A stretch of 64,000 bases of DNA, from NCBI GenBank assembly GCA_021209875.1, contig JAGYVD010000002.1, forward strand, positions 6,200,001 through 6,264,000. Reading direction: 5' to 3'. Shown one piece after another: positions 51,378 through 62,829 of the stretch. A model generated the notes under the pieces. It was not told the origin of the DNA. It made no database searches and saw only the letters and a list, made by a program, of their open reading frames with translations. A program made the translations under genes and the position numbers. Position 1 is the first letter of the stretch; every line of letters begins with the position of its first letter. The DNA comes from Rosellinia necatrix. Its lineage: Eukaryota; Ascomycota; Sordariomycetes; Xylariales; Xylariaceae.

Positions 51378-52690
51378 TATAATTTTTTTAAACGTTATAG
51401 TTATTAATCTGTTTTTTAAAACTAAAACAATTTTTAAAAACATTTAAATAAATATAATTTAAAAATAATAATATTAAGAATTAAATATTAAAAATATATA
51501 AAAAAATTTTTAAAAGCTATAATAATAACTATAAGCTTAACAGCAGCTAAAACTATAAATATAATTAATATATTATTAATTAATACCAGCTTATTATTTA
51601 ACGCGTTTTTAAACGTTTTATTAATTATTAATTTTAATATTTTTATATTTAAAAATAAAATATATATTTTTAATAAGTTTAAATTATTAAATATATATTT
51701 ATGAGCAGACTTTATATTAATAACTTTTATTATTACAGCTATTATTTTTAATATGTATTAAAAATATAACGCGATTTAAAAGCTAGACTTAATTATAATA
51801 AAAATTAGCATAATTGCTAAAATAATTAACGCGTTAAAATAACACGGTATTTTTTTTAACAGGCTTTTTTTTTAATAAAGTTTTTAAAATAGCTAACGCG
51901 ATTAATATAATAAACGCAACTAATATAATTTACGTAATAAAAACGCCTGTAGTAAAAACAGGCAAATAATTAAATAAACTACTAAAGCTTAAAATCTAGA
52001 AAATCCTGTTAATATTAAATATAAAAAAGCTTAATAAAAAAAATAAAATTAAAGCTTTAAATAAATAATTTATTTATATAAAAAAAGATATTATAGCGCT
52101 AGAAATTTTTAAGTTGTTGCAAAAAATACTTAATATTTAAAAAAACTAGAGCATTATTAATATACCGCAGAAAAAACAAATAAAAAATTTTTTAATTAAT
52201 AATTAGCAATAAATAAAACTGAATTTTTAATTATATTTTTTTAGCGCACGCGATCAGAAAGCAGTTAATATAATATTTAACAAGCTTTATAAATAAAATA
52301 AAATAAAATAAATCGACGGCTTTTTTTTATTTATATACCTAACTTTTATTATATAGCTTATATATAAAAAAAAACTGTATTTACGTTTAATAGTTAATTT
52401 ATAAGTTTTAAATAAAATAGCTGTTTTAAACAACTATTTATTGCTGTTATAATTTATAATTATTGCTTTAATTAAAAAAAAAAATATTTAATTATTATAA
52501 ATATAACCGTTTTTTTTTATTAATTTATAGTTTATTCTGACTATTAAAACTGATTTATAATAATAAGTTTTTAAAAACTAGAACAATTAATAATAGTTTT
52601 AATAAAATTTTATAATACGTTTGCATATATTTAATGTTTTATAAATAAATTATTTTATTTTTATTAGCATTATTATAAAATTTTTATTAA

Positions 52691-53179
52691 TGTTGCACCA
52701 GTCACAAATAAGAAGTCAAGGCTCCAGCAATAAGTGATGTATTGTACGAAAAATCTACAGATGAAAAAGGAAAGAGTAAGTGGGAGGAATTAGCCCACTA
52801 GAATTCTGGCTAAGTGCAGGTGTGGGGTGGGTCCAGTCTGTGCGCACCAGTTGGCAACAGGTGTACGGATGTCCCGCGCGTGCCACACACGCTGCAGGAA
52901 GGACCAGTCTTCTGTAACTAGCGTCCATTCACTGCTTACCTAGCGCGGGCAGAGGGTCCCCCTCCCCCTGTAGGTCAAGGTTGCTAGTCGGGACAGACGT
53001 ACACTAGTGTATATGCATAGTGGTGGGGGTGGGGCAGCTGAGCCGCTGGCTTGCCGGCAGACTAACTAAGTGACCCGTCCCGGCTTAGCCTGCCGAGGGA
53101 GGCCAGCATAACCAGGTTTATATGATGGCGATGTGTCGGTTGCAGCAGCTACCGCAACCCTCCTGATATTCGTGTGACA
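52691..53179 (+). mobile_element. Possible solo LTR at the edge of the AT-rich block
   Basis: A 489-bp segment starting TGTTGCACCAG and ending GTGTGACA (TGT...ACA ends). It is flanked by ATTAA (52686-52690) on the mutated side and ATCAA (53180-53184) on the normal side, which would be a 5-bp target duplication with one C-to-T change. It has no reading frame. The assignment rests on ends and flanks only. Confidence 0.35.
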
Positions 53180-53453
53180 ATCAAATCTTATATATAATAA
53201 CTGGTCATAATAATAAAAAGAAGATCAAATGACTAACTAGTGAGTAAATAACAAATAGTTATAATTAGTTAACTAAATCATATTGTATTAAATGCTCCAA
53301 GGTATGAAGTATGGTATGCAGCCTTCATCGTCTAAACCTGAAATAGTATCTTTATAAGGTCATTTGTGAGTTCTCCTGTAAAGGTCCTGCTGACAGCCCG
53401 TCTTCGTCCACTCATTCTACCCACCTAGGAAAGACATCGGGTATACAGCCACG

Positions 53454-54647
53454 ATGAACGCCTCGGCCTGCCTCCCGCTGGCATTTTTGCTCTCCGGCTT
53501 CACATCGGCTGCTGCCACAGCCTCTGGCCCAGATGGCATTTCCAACCCGGTCGTCGGCCCATCCACGGGGGGTGGCTCAACCTGCATTTCGGGCCATGTC
53601 ACCGTGTCGATCAACACGCCCGGAACCAAACTCCTGTACAAGGCGCCCCAAGACCAGGCTGCCGTAACAGAGTCCCTCGTCGAGCTGTCCCAGGTGGACT
53701 CGACCTTCGGCGCCGATGCCGCCGCCGGCGGGCCCAGCGTCATTGCCGGCGACTATAGCATCTTTGTCAAGCTCTGCCTCCCGAGCGACCCCGAGCGGCT
53801 GGCCCAGGTCAAGACGGTCCAGCTGCTGACACACGGCGCCACCCTCGACCACACCTACTGGGACATTTCCCCGGGCTACAGCTACGTCGACGTGGCCTCG
53901 GCCGAGGGCTACGCCACGCTCTCCTACGACCAGCTGGGCGTCGGGAACTCCGACCACCCGGACCCCATCCAGGTCGTCCAGGCGACGTCCCAGGTCGCCG
54001 TCACCCACGAGCTGGTCGGCCAGCTCCGGAACGCCAGGCTGGGCGGCTACCGCTTCGACAAGGTCGTGGGCGTCGGGCACAGCGCCGGGAGCACGCTGAC
54101 CCAGGCCGTCACCGCCCGGTACCCGCGGGACTTCGACGCCGCCATCCTGTCCGGCATCACCACCAGCGCCGCCTCGGTCCCGCTGACCCTCGCGGCCTTC
54201 AACCTCGTCAACGCCAACGCGGACCCCGCGCCCCAGTTCCAGGGCCTGCCCGCGGGCTTCCTGACGCAGGAGTCGGCCGTCGGCATCCAGTTCGCCTTCT
54301 TCCGCCACCCCAACTTCGACGCCGACGCCTTCCGCCGGCAGGTCGCCCACAAGCAGACGAACACGATCGGCGTCCTGCTCACGCTCGGCGGCGTCGTCGC
54401 GCCCGCGCCCGCGTTCACCGGCCCCGTCGACATCGTCAACGGCCAGCACGACCTCGTCTTCTGCGGCGGCAACTGCCTCTACCCGACGGACCAGAACGCC
54501 GCGACCCTGTCGGTGCTATATCCGGCCGCCTCCAGCGGCAGCCAGACGTATATCGCGGCGGGCGCTGGACATTCTATCGCCGCCCACAAGACCGGGCCTG
54601 ATAGCTTCAAGCATATGATCCAGTTTCTACGGGCAAACGAGTTGTAA
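53454..54647 (+). CDS. Secreted alpha/beta hydrolase
   Basis: Intronless, 397 residues, GC-rich codon use in strong contrast to the adjacent AT-rich block. An N-terminal signal peptide (about residues 1-20) is followed by an alpha/beta-hydrolase fold. The likely oxyanion region is LLTHGATLDHTYWD (124-137), SYDQLGVGNSD precedes the nucleophile elbow GHSAG (Ser210), and the acid and base are probably Asp333 (NGQHD) and His373 (GAGHS). Cysteines near Asp333 may form a disulphide. Substrate unknown; no neighbour fixes a pathway. The long antisense frame is a shadow. Confidence 0.88.
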   Translation: MNASACLPLAFLLSGFTSAAATASGPDGISNPVVGPSTGGGSTCISGHVTVSINTPGTKLLYKAPQDQAAVTESLVELSQVDSTFGADAAAGGPSVIAGDYSIFVKLCLPSDPERLAQVKTVQLLTHGATLDHTYWDISPGYSYVDVASAEGYATLSYDQLGVGNSDHPDPIQVVQATSQVAVTHELVGQLRNARLGGYRFDKVVGVGHSAGSTLTQAVTARYPRDFDAAILSGITTSAASVPLTLAAFNLVNANADPAPQFQGLPAGFLTQESAVGIQFAFFRHPNFDADAFRRQVAHKQTNTIGVLLTLGGVVAPAPAFTGPVDIVNGQHDLVFCGGNCLYPTDQNAATLSVLYPAASSGSQTYIAAGAGHSIAAHKTGPDSFKHMIQFLRANEL

Positions 54648-56106
54648 TTACTCAAGCGAGAGAGGCAGACACACATGTATTAGTGAAACCGTGTGTGAGG
54701 GGATATAATGTTTCTCCTATTCCATCAGACTATATCACCATTATCTAGGTATGTAGTAAACCTTGAACGAGGTAGAAACCGTATTTTAGAGCTTGTTGCA
54801 AACCAGGATTACCTATCATCATTTCGTTATGTATCCTATAATAGGCTAATGTACGTCAGACATCTGTTAAAATTAATATACATCCGCATAACTGCTCAAG
54901 ATTTAAACGTTTTAGTATGTATTTTACAAATAACGAACATTGCAACTATTTCAAGGTATCATATAAACTAAAACAGGACATAACTATAGGCTCCGAGATC
55001 CGTGGCCGAGTAGCTAGGTCCCGTCGCTAAGCCCTACACTAGTCATTCTTTCTACCGGTAGGGTTATTATAGCATGGGAATAGCCTCCCTTTTTCGCTTT
55101 CATCCTAAAAGGGTGCCCTTCTCAAAACCTCTTCTAACCGATCCCCCCCCACTCCCCACTCCCCCCCCCTTCTCCAACAATCTCGCCTGCAGCCTAAAAG
55201 ATCCCCGCTCGATTCAGGGCTGGGCCTTGGTGAGTGTCACAGTACGACTGTGACAGAACCAGTGTAAACGGTCTGCATGCCTCTGCTTCCGGCGACAGTG
55301 GTGCCATGATTAGTCGTGCGGTGTTGTTCTGCGCCCGTGGGGTAAGGAATGGAGGCGCATAATATTGGCTGGGCGCGGTCAGGAGCCCTCTTGGAAGCTA
55401 AAGGGCCCGATATTGTGGCTCATGCTGTGTGACGCCTCCCGACTCAAAGGAATACTGAAATAAGCGATCGGAATTACGTCTGGGGTTGTGGTCGGTAACA
55501 CGGAAGGCGAATTGGCGGCACGTTACCTGACTATCCTTTCCTATCATGGCATCTCCAGCATTTTCTCCCGCCCCCAAAGCCTCCAAAAGGACTTCGTGTA
55601 GTATCGATGCTTATCCGCCGCAAGTGGTATTAGTGTGTAAATATGTATGTATATGTTTATATGTGTACATGTGTGTGTGTGTGTGTGTGTGTGTTCCCTT
55701 CATTCACCATCGGGGTGTGGCGGCAGTAGCATACCGTGTACCTATAATCTATTGCATCCCGAATATCGGATATCGAGAAGATAGCCCGTGAAGCAATTTT
55801 AGGGTCGCAATTTTTGGTTCCGAATCATAGCCTGCTTGCTATTGTAGAGTGGTGATGCTTCAAGAGAAGGCTCTCGTTGCCTGCAGCCAGAGAGTCGGGA
55901 ATCTAAGTACATATGCCTGTTTTCCAAGTCCCTTCCCATCTCATCCGGATTTGGAACCACAGGCAGCGCGGCCTTTCTGAATTTTCCGTCTATTACATAT
56001 TCGCAGCTGGGGCCTACTCCTTTTTGGGAGCAGGTCATAGATCACCCATCACTTGCTCTAGCACCCGCGGCTTTCCCCCTGCACTAAACCTCCACACGAC
56101 CAGAAA
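54648..56106. other. Intergenic region, no gene seen
   Basis: Holds the hydrolase 3' flank, C-runs near 55143-55172, a GT dinucleotide array (55670-55693) and the promoter of the rhodopsin-like gene. Short open frames are without conserved sequence. Confidence 0.5.
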
Positions 56107-57369
56107 ATGGAGATGCCCGTCAGTGGTACTCCGCCGTCCTTGGTGACTACTACTCTTCTCGTTGTCGCCATTGTTTTCCCTATTTTGGGTACTCTCGCGG
56201 TTGTATTGCGGTTTTATATCAAGTATATGAAGAAACAGCCGCTTTCTAGTGACGATTGGGTTTGCGCGCTAGCACAGCTGGCCTCATGGGGAATCTCGAT
56301 CGACATTTTCGTGGCAGGAGGGTTAGCAGGAATCGACTACACATATCCATCTTTGAGTCCCCTTTCTGCTCCCGTCATTTTCCTTCGGGTAAGTCCTCCG
56401 TTGTATACACAGTGATTGTTGTTGAGACTCACAACCAGATTAGGCTCTTTGGATTGAAGGGTTCCCCCTTGTATTCAGCCTTACTTTTGTGAAGATTGCC
56501 ATTCTCCTCTACTACGCACGCATCTTTACTACCGCCAAGTTCAAATTGGCCGTGCACATTTACATTGTCATCCTGGCGGCATGGTGTATTGCCGTGATCA
56601 TAGTTCGTCCTCCGTCCACCATCATTCGTACTCCCATTTCCATATGAATTAACATCAGTACTTACGAAATCCATAGTGCCAACTCCTCGCGGCTAACCCC
56701 ATCCAAAATGCCTGGAATCCTTCCTCCAAAACCCCTCTACGGTTCAATTATAACGACTTTTCGCTAGCCTTTGCGGGAATGAGCTTAGTCTTCGATGTTA
56801 TTGTGCTTTTATTCCCAATCCCCGTCATTCGTAGGATGCAGATGACCTGGACGCGCAAGGTACAGGTCCTCGCCATTTTCTGGCTTGGCATCTTCTGTTG
56901 TGTCTCGTCCGCTGTGCGTTTCTACTATCTCTACTCCGAGATCAGCCAAGTGACCGCCGACGGGGGCCCGCACCGCTACTTGAGGGTGTCAACCGCTTTC
57001 GTCTGGGGCACCATCGAGCCCAACACCAGCGTCATAGCCGCCTGCTTGCCGTGCTACGCGCCACTCTTCGCCAAAAACCGTGGGCTCCCGACCCTGTTGG
57101 CGAACTTCGGATCCCTGTTCTCAAGCAGGAGAAAGGGGGAAAAGGGCAGTGATCTGCTACAATCCGATGGCAGCTATCCACCTCAGAAACCCGATAGCAT
57201 GAGCGTTCCCTGGGAGCATTACGATGGGGTCCGGCGGTCGCACCATGTGGATGTCGAGCGAGGGGACAGCTTCCAGGCTGAACAAGACCCGCTCAAAGAT
57301 GTCCATCCTTCTCTAATCAAGGTCACGCGGGACTTCACGGCAACAGAGAGTAAGAATTCGGGTTACTGA
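56107..57369 (+). CDS. Rhodopsin-like seven-TM membrane protein (Pth11-related family)
   Basis: Exons 56107-56388, 56444-56602 and 56677-57369 give 377 residues. Hydrophobic segments at residues 12-34, 46-70, 98-118, 127-147, 173-195, 207-230 and 246-266 fit seven helices. Conserved family features: DDWVC after the first helix, LPCYAPLF near the last, and a charged cytosolic tail. No CFEM domain is seen. Such proteins are numerous in filamentous fungi and often flank secondary-metabolite genes; function is unproven (signalling or transport). The second intron uses a weak donor, GTTCGT, supported by phase and by family continuity. Confidence 0.85.
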
Positions 57370-58320
57370 CGCTCATTGGGGGCCGAGAACCAAGCACGAG
57401 CAGTGGTAATTCTACTCCCAGGGGCTATCTCCGAGGGCAGCGGAACAAGAGCGCAGTAAGAGTGGCTAGGTTAGGGATGTCCCTAGGTAAGGTGTGCCGC
57501 TATCTCTTTAACCTCGTTAGGGGCTGACTTGGTACCAAATAAGGTTCTTTAAAGCAATGGATGGTTACTAGGTAGCAATGCTATTTCGGTTATTATCGTT
57601 TTCTCAGCTGGAAAACCACACTCTTGAATACAAATGCTCTTATTAGATGCATACATCCTTCTGTGGCGCGTTTACGGACAATTTGATTCTTAGTATCCTT
57701 CTAGGACTGTGACTCGGTTAGGTGGCTTGCTAGATAGTTGTTCGCTACACCCGTGATCAGTTCTTGGCAAAATTAGGTCCGAATCAGCACATATAGTATT
57801 AAAAGGGCTAGGTGGGTGACTTGGATAAAAGAAACAGCGTAACTACATGTGATTAGATTGCCGGTTGTCTATTCGTTAAACCATTTTTGCGACCCTACAC
57901 CTACAATATGTCTGAATACCCTGTTAACAGTTATATTTTTTTTACGCCATTTAGCTATCCAGATGGAATTTTACTCATATGCGTATCGGCTTAACAACTA
58001 TCTGCTGGTTAGGTTAGCTGGGATGCTCTAAGAGAGAATGATTTGTGCTCACGCTTAGTCGGCTAGCAAATGTTTAAGTATTATTGTTTTAACCAAGCAA
58101 AAGACAGATCCAAATTCCCATACAGACATTATCTAGTAAGGCCCAGGAAAACTCGGCCTATTCATACTTAGTTATACTGTAAACTGCACTGTTATTCAAC
58201 TCCCTTTTTCATAGTTCTAGATACACGTCTGGCCTCATCCCAATCGAACGGATCTTTAACGTGCGATGCAGAGCAGTTCTCCGTCCGGAACCGGATGCCA
58301 TGGCGTCACAACGTTTATGT
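57370..58320. other. Intergenic region between convergent rhodopsin-like gene and GST
   Basis: No gene or repeat of note in 950 bp; it contains the two 3' flanks. Confidence 0.5.
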
Positions 58321-59250
58321 TCAGCTGCTCTTGACCTCTTGGTTGCCTAGAACACTCACAACCTTTTTCACGCTGTCACGGTTCAAGCACGCGTTCTGCC
58401 ACTTGGTGAAATGCGGGAATGCATCCGGATCCCACGCGTGTTCTCCCGTGCGGCTGCCCATGAAGAAAGCCACCTGCATATTCCACATAGTGAAGGCCAG
58501 GTCAGCATAAGTGCACTTGTCACCCACGAGCCAGTCCGACTGGGCTAGTACGCCGTCGAGAACGCCGGCAACGCGCTTCACCTCATTGCCGTAACGGACC
58601 TTGGCCGACTCTGGGGACTCGCCGTATATTCCCTCGTGGAAGAGGTTGAACCTAGGCGGCGTTAATTAAAATTAGTAACGAATACTATGCGTGCACGGGC
58701 TATTCGGTATATTGGGATTCTAGGCACATATGTATGTAGGCCCCGGGTCTTGGCTGCTGCATGACCCGCGATCCGAGAGGCTTACCAGGCGGCTTGGCCA
58801 AAATACGGGCCTTGGCCAGAGGCTTGGAAGAAGGCCCATTGCTGCGTCAGATACTTCTCAGGGAAACTGCTGTATGATATGTTGTTGTCCTTGTCGTAAG
58901 TGTCGATTAAGTACTAATAAATAGAAGAATGAGTATGATGAGAGACGGCAAAATATAAGGATCTTGGCTGTGTCACCTGAACTACGGCGCCAGATTCCCA
59001 GAGCGTAATGTCATGGTTAGGATCCTCAATAGCCGGCACACGACCGTTTGGGTTGATATCAGTGTAGGGTTTCTGCTTGAGACCGTCAAGTTCGACCCAT
59101 GATGTCTCATAAGGCAGGCTGAGCTCCTCGAGGATGATGAGGACCTTGGAAGGGTTGGGGACGTGGTCTATAGAGGTGTGAGTCCCAGCAAAGTTGAGAT
59201 AAACCCGGTAACTCACTCCTCCAGTACAATTTGATCGGCTTGAGGCTCAT
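58321..59250 (-). CDS. Glutathione S-transferase, Ure2/GTT-like
   Basis: Exons 59217-59250, 58977-59167, 58786-58913 and 58321-58651 give 227 residues, a normal GST length. The N-terminal thioredoxin-like domain includes NPSKVLIILEELSLPYE, NPNGRVPAI with the cis-Pro, and LWESGAVVQYL, the ESG glutathione-binding signature. The C-terminal helical domain includes QWAFFQASGQGPYFGQA and YADLAFTMWN. ATG at 59250 is the only start; the frame upstream lacks ATG. First intron is only 49 nt. Lying beside a P450 and a diterpene cyclase, it may act in that pathway or protect against electrophilic intermediates; this is inference. Confidence 0.92.
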
Positions 59251-60517
59251 TGTAGCAAGCGCTTTCGAATAGTTCGGGGGGTGGCGGCGGCAGCAGTACG
59301 AAGGAGGTCGGCGGAACTTAGCATACAACTAGGCGGTAAATGGGAAGATTAGATCAAGACAATCGAAGGGCCTTGGTGCCAACAAAATTCAGGCTATACT
59401 CTTTGCTAGTCACACACTTTGGAAGCGTGTGGTTGCACAATCTTACAAGCTTATTCGCAACCGATATGAAGTGAGAAGATGGCATGAAGTATGTCACACG
59501 CAGCACGCACAACTAACACTTGCCACAAAGTATCCGTACATACCGCTGGGCTTTAGTTTCGGTCATCAGTACAGTACACATGCAGCAGCGACATATCGCC
59601 AAATGCCTAATATAGGCCGCTAACGTGACATTATATGTGATCAATCAATATAAGATGGGAAGCGATCTGCATAAGTCCGTCGACTTACATAGATGGACTA
59701 CGTGCATATCCGTAGATTTGTGCGGCTGGGGCGGCATGCATTGGATAGTGAACTTTGTTCAACTAGCCTAGTCTCTAAATCTATAATTTATTACTATTCT
59801 ATAGCCTTGCATCCCTCTAAGCGATGTCTCGTCAAGCACCCGCGCCAGGCAAGCCTTCCAGGACTCGCCAAATAGGAGTTCTTTCCGTAGAACTAACCGC
59901 AAGCAAGATGCCCCCGTGTGGTCGTTCAAGTATCAGCGTTGCAAAATACCTAGTCGGGATGCTCTATTTTATTATCCATAAACTCCGTATGGCTTACACT
60001 ATTGCTTACATGCATCTTACAGCAACTTTATCGTTGGAGCACTCGGCGGCTTAGCACGGTGTTACTCCCTCGCGTTACATGTGGTGGTTACATATGATAT
60101 CATAGTCCAGACAGCGTAGTACAGCCGTTGAATTCAGATATAGCAACGCTGACCCTCAGATATCACTCCAGTTCCCCAGAACTCCGCTCCCCCAGAACCG
60201 CTGGCTGCATCCCCGCTGACCAACTCGGCAAATCTCTTTGGTAAAAACACGCCCCGGGTAAACTTAAAAGCGTTCGGACTTTTAGCATCAACTTCAGCTA
60301 TAGTGCCCCTGAGTAGCGGGCACACATTAGATAGTACATGGAGGATGTTTACTTAGGTAGGTATCAAATTTAGTTCTCGTAATTAGACCACGTTGGCAAA
60401 CATAGCAATGGGTTAAACGGTGGTTCCAACAACTACTCGCCAACTATCCCGTCTGTGACTCTGTGTATTCCTGGCCTGTATGCTGCTGATTGATAGCTCC
60501 ACGGAACCTTCGTCAAT
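59251..60517. promoter_or_regulatory. Divergent intergenic region GST/P450
   Basis: 1.27 kb between divergently read cluster genes; both promoters must lie here. No protein gene is supported. No regulator-binding palindrome is recognised with confidence. Confidence 0.45.
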
Positions 60518-62232
60518 ATGACAAACATAGCTTTTTCCCTGCACGCTATTGACAGCGTTTTCCCTCCGTTCTTCTCTGGGGAATTAACCTCGCCATGGGT
60601 GTTCGCCACTCTTATGGGCGGAGCATACTTGCTCTTCTCCGCCCTCTCGCCCATTTTCGGTCACAAATATCCTGTATTTGGTGTATCTTCCCGATTTGAG
60701 CCAATTATATTTTCCAACTTCCGTTTCTTCCGCCGTGCGGAAGACATCCTGAACGATGGCTACCTAGCAGTGAGTCTATCCGACGCTCTCAAACACACCA
60801 TACGGTGGACCACTGGCTGATCTCTTCATCAGTGTAAGGACAAGATATTTCAGTTTAGAAGAGCCGACACCGACATGCTCGTGCTGCCATACAAGTATGT
60901 TGAGGATATCCGAAGGCTCCCTAGTTCGGTGGCAAGCCCCACGGTCGCTCATGTTCATAATCTTATGGGCTCAGCAACGAATATGCACATTATTCTTCGC
61001 AATAATTTGCACTTCCGCACACTCCAACTCAAGCTGACGCCCAACCTCAACTCGCTCACGAGACCTATGCAGGAGGAGGTTAACTTTGCGGTTGAGGAAG
61101 AGCTCGCGGATTCTGAAGGTATTTACAATCAAGATACCTCGTTGACTGTTTGGTATCTGACGCATGTATGCTAGATGAGTGGGTAACAATAAAGCCGTAC
61201 CATACCATCCTCGACTTTGTTGCTCGTGTGAGTGCTCGGATATTCCTAGGCAAACCGATGTGCCGCAATTCGGAGTGGCTCGAGGTTTCCACGCAATTCA
61301 CTGAGAATGTGTTCGTCTCTTTGGTCTTCTTACGGCTCTTTCCGATGTGGACTCATGGCGTCCTCAGCTGGTTCATGCCTTCGTCGTATAGAGGGACTTC
61401 ATATGTCAGGAAGGTCAAGAGACTTCTCGTTCCTGAGATCAACCGCCGGCGCCGCGCGGAAGCTCAGGGACAGGTTGTTTCAGAGGAGGATCAACACAAC
61501 CTCCTATCCTGGATGATGGAGATTGCCACATCTAAAGAAGGCGAGGCATCAGCTCTTGCTCACCTCGAGGTTGTCATGTCGCTCGCATCGATACACACCT
61601 CGCAGATGAACGCCGTGCATTGTCTATACGACCTCCTAGCTCACCCGGAATGTCTTGAACCAATTCGAGAAGAAATCCGTGCTGTGGTAGCCGAAGCAGG
61701 TCCTTGGATGAGCTGGGCAAAAACCCAATACTCGAAGCTGCGTAGGCTCGACTCGTTCATGCGCGAATCGCAGCGCTTCAACCCGCCAACTCTCCTATCT
61801 ATGCACCGCGTCCTGCTCCAAGACGCTACGCTATCAGACGGCACAGTACTACGAAAAGGGGTCCATATCAGCATGCCGGTCAATTCCATTCAAAATGACC
61901 CCGAGGTGACACCCGAGCCCGAGAAGTTCGACGGCTTTCGGTACTACGATCTTCGCCAAGGTCATGGCCAAGGCCACTTACACCAGTTTTCGACAACGCA
62001 AGACCGGATCCTCAACTTCGGATACGGTCCCAGTGCGTGCCCGGGGCGCTTCTTCGCCAGCCTCGAGATCAAAATTATCCTCGTGCGTCTGCTGATGGAC
62101 TACGACTTCAAGTTTAAGCATGGCAATGGGCGCCCAGGAAACCTGCGCGCGCACGAGTTCATCTTTCCGAATCCTGATGCGGAAATCCTGATGCGCCGCC
62201 GCTCTATTTCAGAACGACTGCCGCTTTGCTAA
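60518..62232 (+). CDS. Cytochrome P450, ent-kaurene-oxidase-like fungal group
   Basis: Exons 60518-60769, 60833-61118 and 61175-62232 give 531 residues. An N-terminal membrane anchor (residues 24-46) leads to KYVEDIRRLP and, in the I-helix, ASIHTSQMNAV in place of the usual AGTDTT, as in the fungal gibberellin-type P450s I know. K-helix RESQR, then EPEKFDGFRYY, and haem loop FGYGPSACPGRFFA with Cys468. Introns are 63 and 56 nt. It lies 597 bp upstream of, and co-oriented with, a diterpene cyclase, so oxidation of a diterpene scaffold is the best guess. The CYP family number cannot be set without a search. Confidence 0.88.
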
Positions 62233-62829
62233 GTGTTCCACACCCGCAGATAGACACAGTCTCAGAGTGCTCAAGAAGGTATCAACTTTGAGACAAATGT
62301 AAATATCGAGGGCTATGAGGTCTATGCATGGCCACTGTAGGCCATCCACAGAAATCATAACCTGAAGGAGTTTGCTGTATTTCTAAACAAATCACATCAC
62401 ACCCCAGGGGTGGTTGTGTGAGCTTATATAACGAAGTTATTTGCATTATTTAGGGGGTATGACCACGTCCTAGAGCGTGGCTAGGGGCTTCCATTAGCTC
62501 ATCCCAGGGCTCGCACGAGATAATATTTGTATAAAGCCAGTATCGGCATGTTTATAATCCCTTATCTATTATGCGAGGTTGAATCTATACCAGTATTTAG
62601 CGGCTTACGAATCTAGCAGTAACCAGCTCGTCATACTGCAATATTCACTCTTACTTAATCAGCATCCTATTTAGGGAATTCGTCCGTGCCGATAAACGGA
62701 CATCCCTTTAACATTAACCTGCAGCCTCACATTGTCACCCTTTAACTTGAATCGTTTCCCCAAATACAGGTTCTAGTTTCTTGGATCCCATCACCAGCGT
62801 TTATCCCAACATCGTTCCCACCAACCAGT
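62233..62829. promoter_or_regulatory. Upstream region of the diterpene cyclase
   Basis: About 600 bp of ordinary composition between the P450 stop and the cyclase ATG; it should contain the P450 terminator and the cyclase promoter. No specific motif is called. Confidence 0.4.

Larger units (their letters stand above)
39650..52690. other. AT-saturated block of mutated transposons (RIP-like)
   Basis: About 13 kb in which C and G are rare on both strands and no meaningful reading frame survives. Only islands near 39821-39930, 40430-40680, the outer half of the left LTR (44574-44748) and the tail of the right LTR (51287-51372) keep ordinary composition. LTR pairs show C-to-T and G-to-A changes, so the composition is mutational. 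Repeat-induced point mutation is the known ascomycete mechanism; such blocks are normally heterochromatic. Composition returns to normal abruptly at 52690. Confidence 0.9.

Noticed and set aside
53577..54449. Antisense 290-codon frame opposite the secreted hydrolase
   Set aside because: Shadow frame; repetitive Gly/Val/Asp composition, no motif, while the plus strand has a full catalytic triad and signal peptide.
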